Part shown: positions 5,480 through 5,662 of the stretch, in pieces
Position numbering within the stretch: the first letter of the stretch is position 1
Layout of the letters: each line of letters starts with the position of its first letter
Assembly (NCBI GenBank): GCA_024639445.1
Contig: JAHEIJ010000167.1
Span: forward strand, 1-5,662
Direction: 5' to 3'
Source: Gammaproteobacteria bacterium
GTDB lineage: Bacteria > Pseudomonadota > Gammaproteobacteria > UBA6429 > Thiohalophilaceae
DNA length: 5,662 nucleotides
Notes under the pieces: model-generated
Database searches by the model: none
The model's input: the letters and a program-made list of their open reading frames with translations, nothing else
What the model was told of the DNA's origin: nothing
Made by a program: the position numbers and the translations under genes

Positions 5480-5662
5480 TCATGGCGTTATGGCTTTTTG
5501 TATATATTCCAGTAACTTGTCGATGCTGTTGATAGTATTGTCTTTACCCAGCAAATCCAGCGTGGTATCGATTGAGGGCGAAGTAGTTGAGCCGGTAACG
5601 GCGATACGCAGCGGCTGCGCGACCTTGGGGAAACCGACTTCTTTCTCGTTGACCACTTGCTG
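5480..5662 (-). CDS. gltX: Glutamyl-tRNA synthetase, C-terminal 60 residues
   Basis: Only the 3' end of the gene is in the window; it stops at TGA 5482-5480. The fragment contains KVAQPLRIAVTGSTTSPSID (13-32), then LDLLGKDNTINSIDKLLEYI (35-54), which match the end of the anticodon-binding helical domain of bacterial GltX. This enzyme charges tRNA-Glu with glutamate in the cytoplasm. Its base composition is clearly GC-richer than that of the polysaccharide genes, consistent with a core chromosomal gene at the edge of an accessory block. No intrinsic terminator is visible between its stop and the tRNA promoter, which starts only 17 bases away. Confidence 0.92.
   Translation of the reverse strand, partial: QQVVNEKEVGFPKVAQPLRIAVTGSTTSPSIDTTLDLLGKDNTINSIDKLLEYIQKAITP

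Overview
The window is a chromosomal segment of a bacterium, most likely a gammaproteobacterium. The end of a glutamyl-tRNA synthetase gene is followed by tRNA-Ala(GGC), a pairing familiar from that class. The WecB and Rml proteins read like gammaproteobacterial family members. Every gene lies on the minus strand, so transcription runs from high to low coordinates. Base composition changes along the way. Hand counts of single 60-base lines give 36 G/C in gltX (5581-5640), 28 in rmlB (4801-4860), 21 in wecB (1321-1380) and 13 in the spacer at 181-240. This fits a housekeeping edge next to an accessory surface-polysaccharide region.

Layout in the direction of transcription: 3' end of gltX (5662-5480); a good sigma70-type promoter (5463-5435); tRNA-Ala(GGC) with encoded CCA (5418-5343); then, after only 13 bases, rmlB (5329-4250). 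Next comes a small cassette carrying an S23/IVP-type four-helix-bundle gene (about 4276-3781). It is followed by rmlA (3766-2879), rmlC (2879-2334) and rmlD (2337-1441), which overlap by 1 and 4 bases, then wecB (1419-301), a 177-base AT-rich spacer, and the first 41 codons of a further gene (123-1).

The four Rml enzymes convert glucose-1-phosphate and dTTP to dTDP-L-rhamnose (RmlA, B, C, D in that order of reaction). WecB makes UDP-N-acetylmannosamine from UDP-GlcNAc. Together they supply nucleotide sugars for a rhamnose- and probably ManNAc(A)-containing O-antigen, capsule or related glycan. The partial gene at the left edge probably starts the rest of the polysaccharide cluster.

The unusual parts are the cassette between rmlB and rmlA and the tRNA/operon junction. 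The cassette is bordered by degenerate 7-base repeats (CAGTNNN) that point inward from both sides. The right-hand array runs into rmlB and encodes its last residues and its stop codon. The four-helix-bundle gene keeps a ribosome-binding site and ATG, but its fourth codon is TAA where the family normally has Glu. At the junction, tRNA processing would leave rmlB with a 13-base leader lacking a Shine-Dalgarno sequence. Nothing here amounts to a clearly new multi-gene system; the cassette is the best candidate for something under-described.
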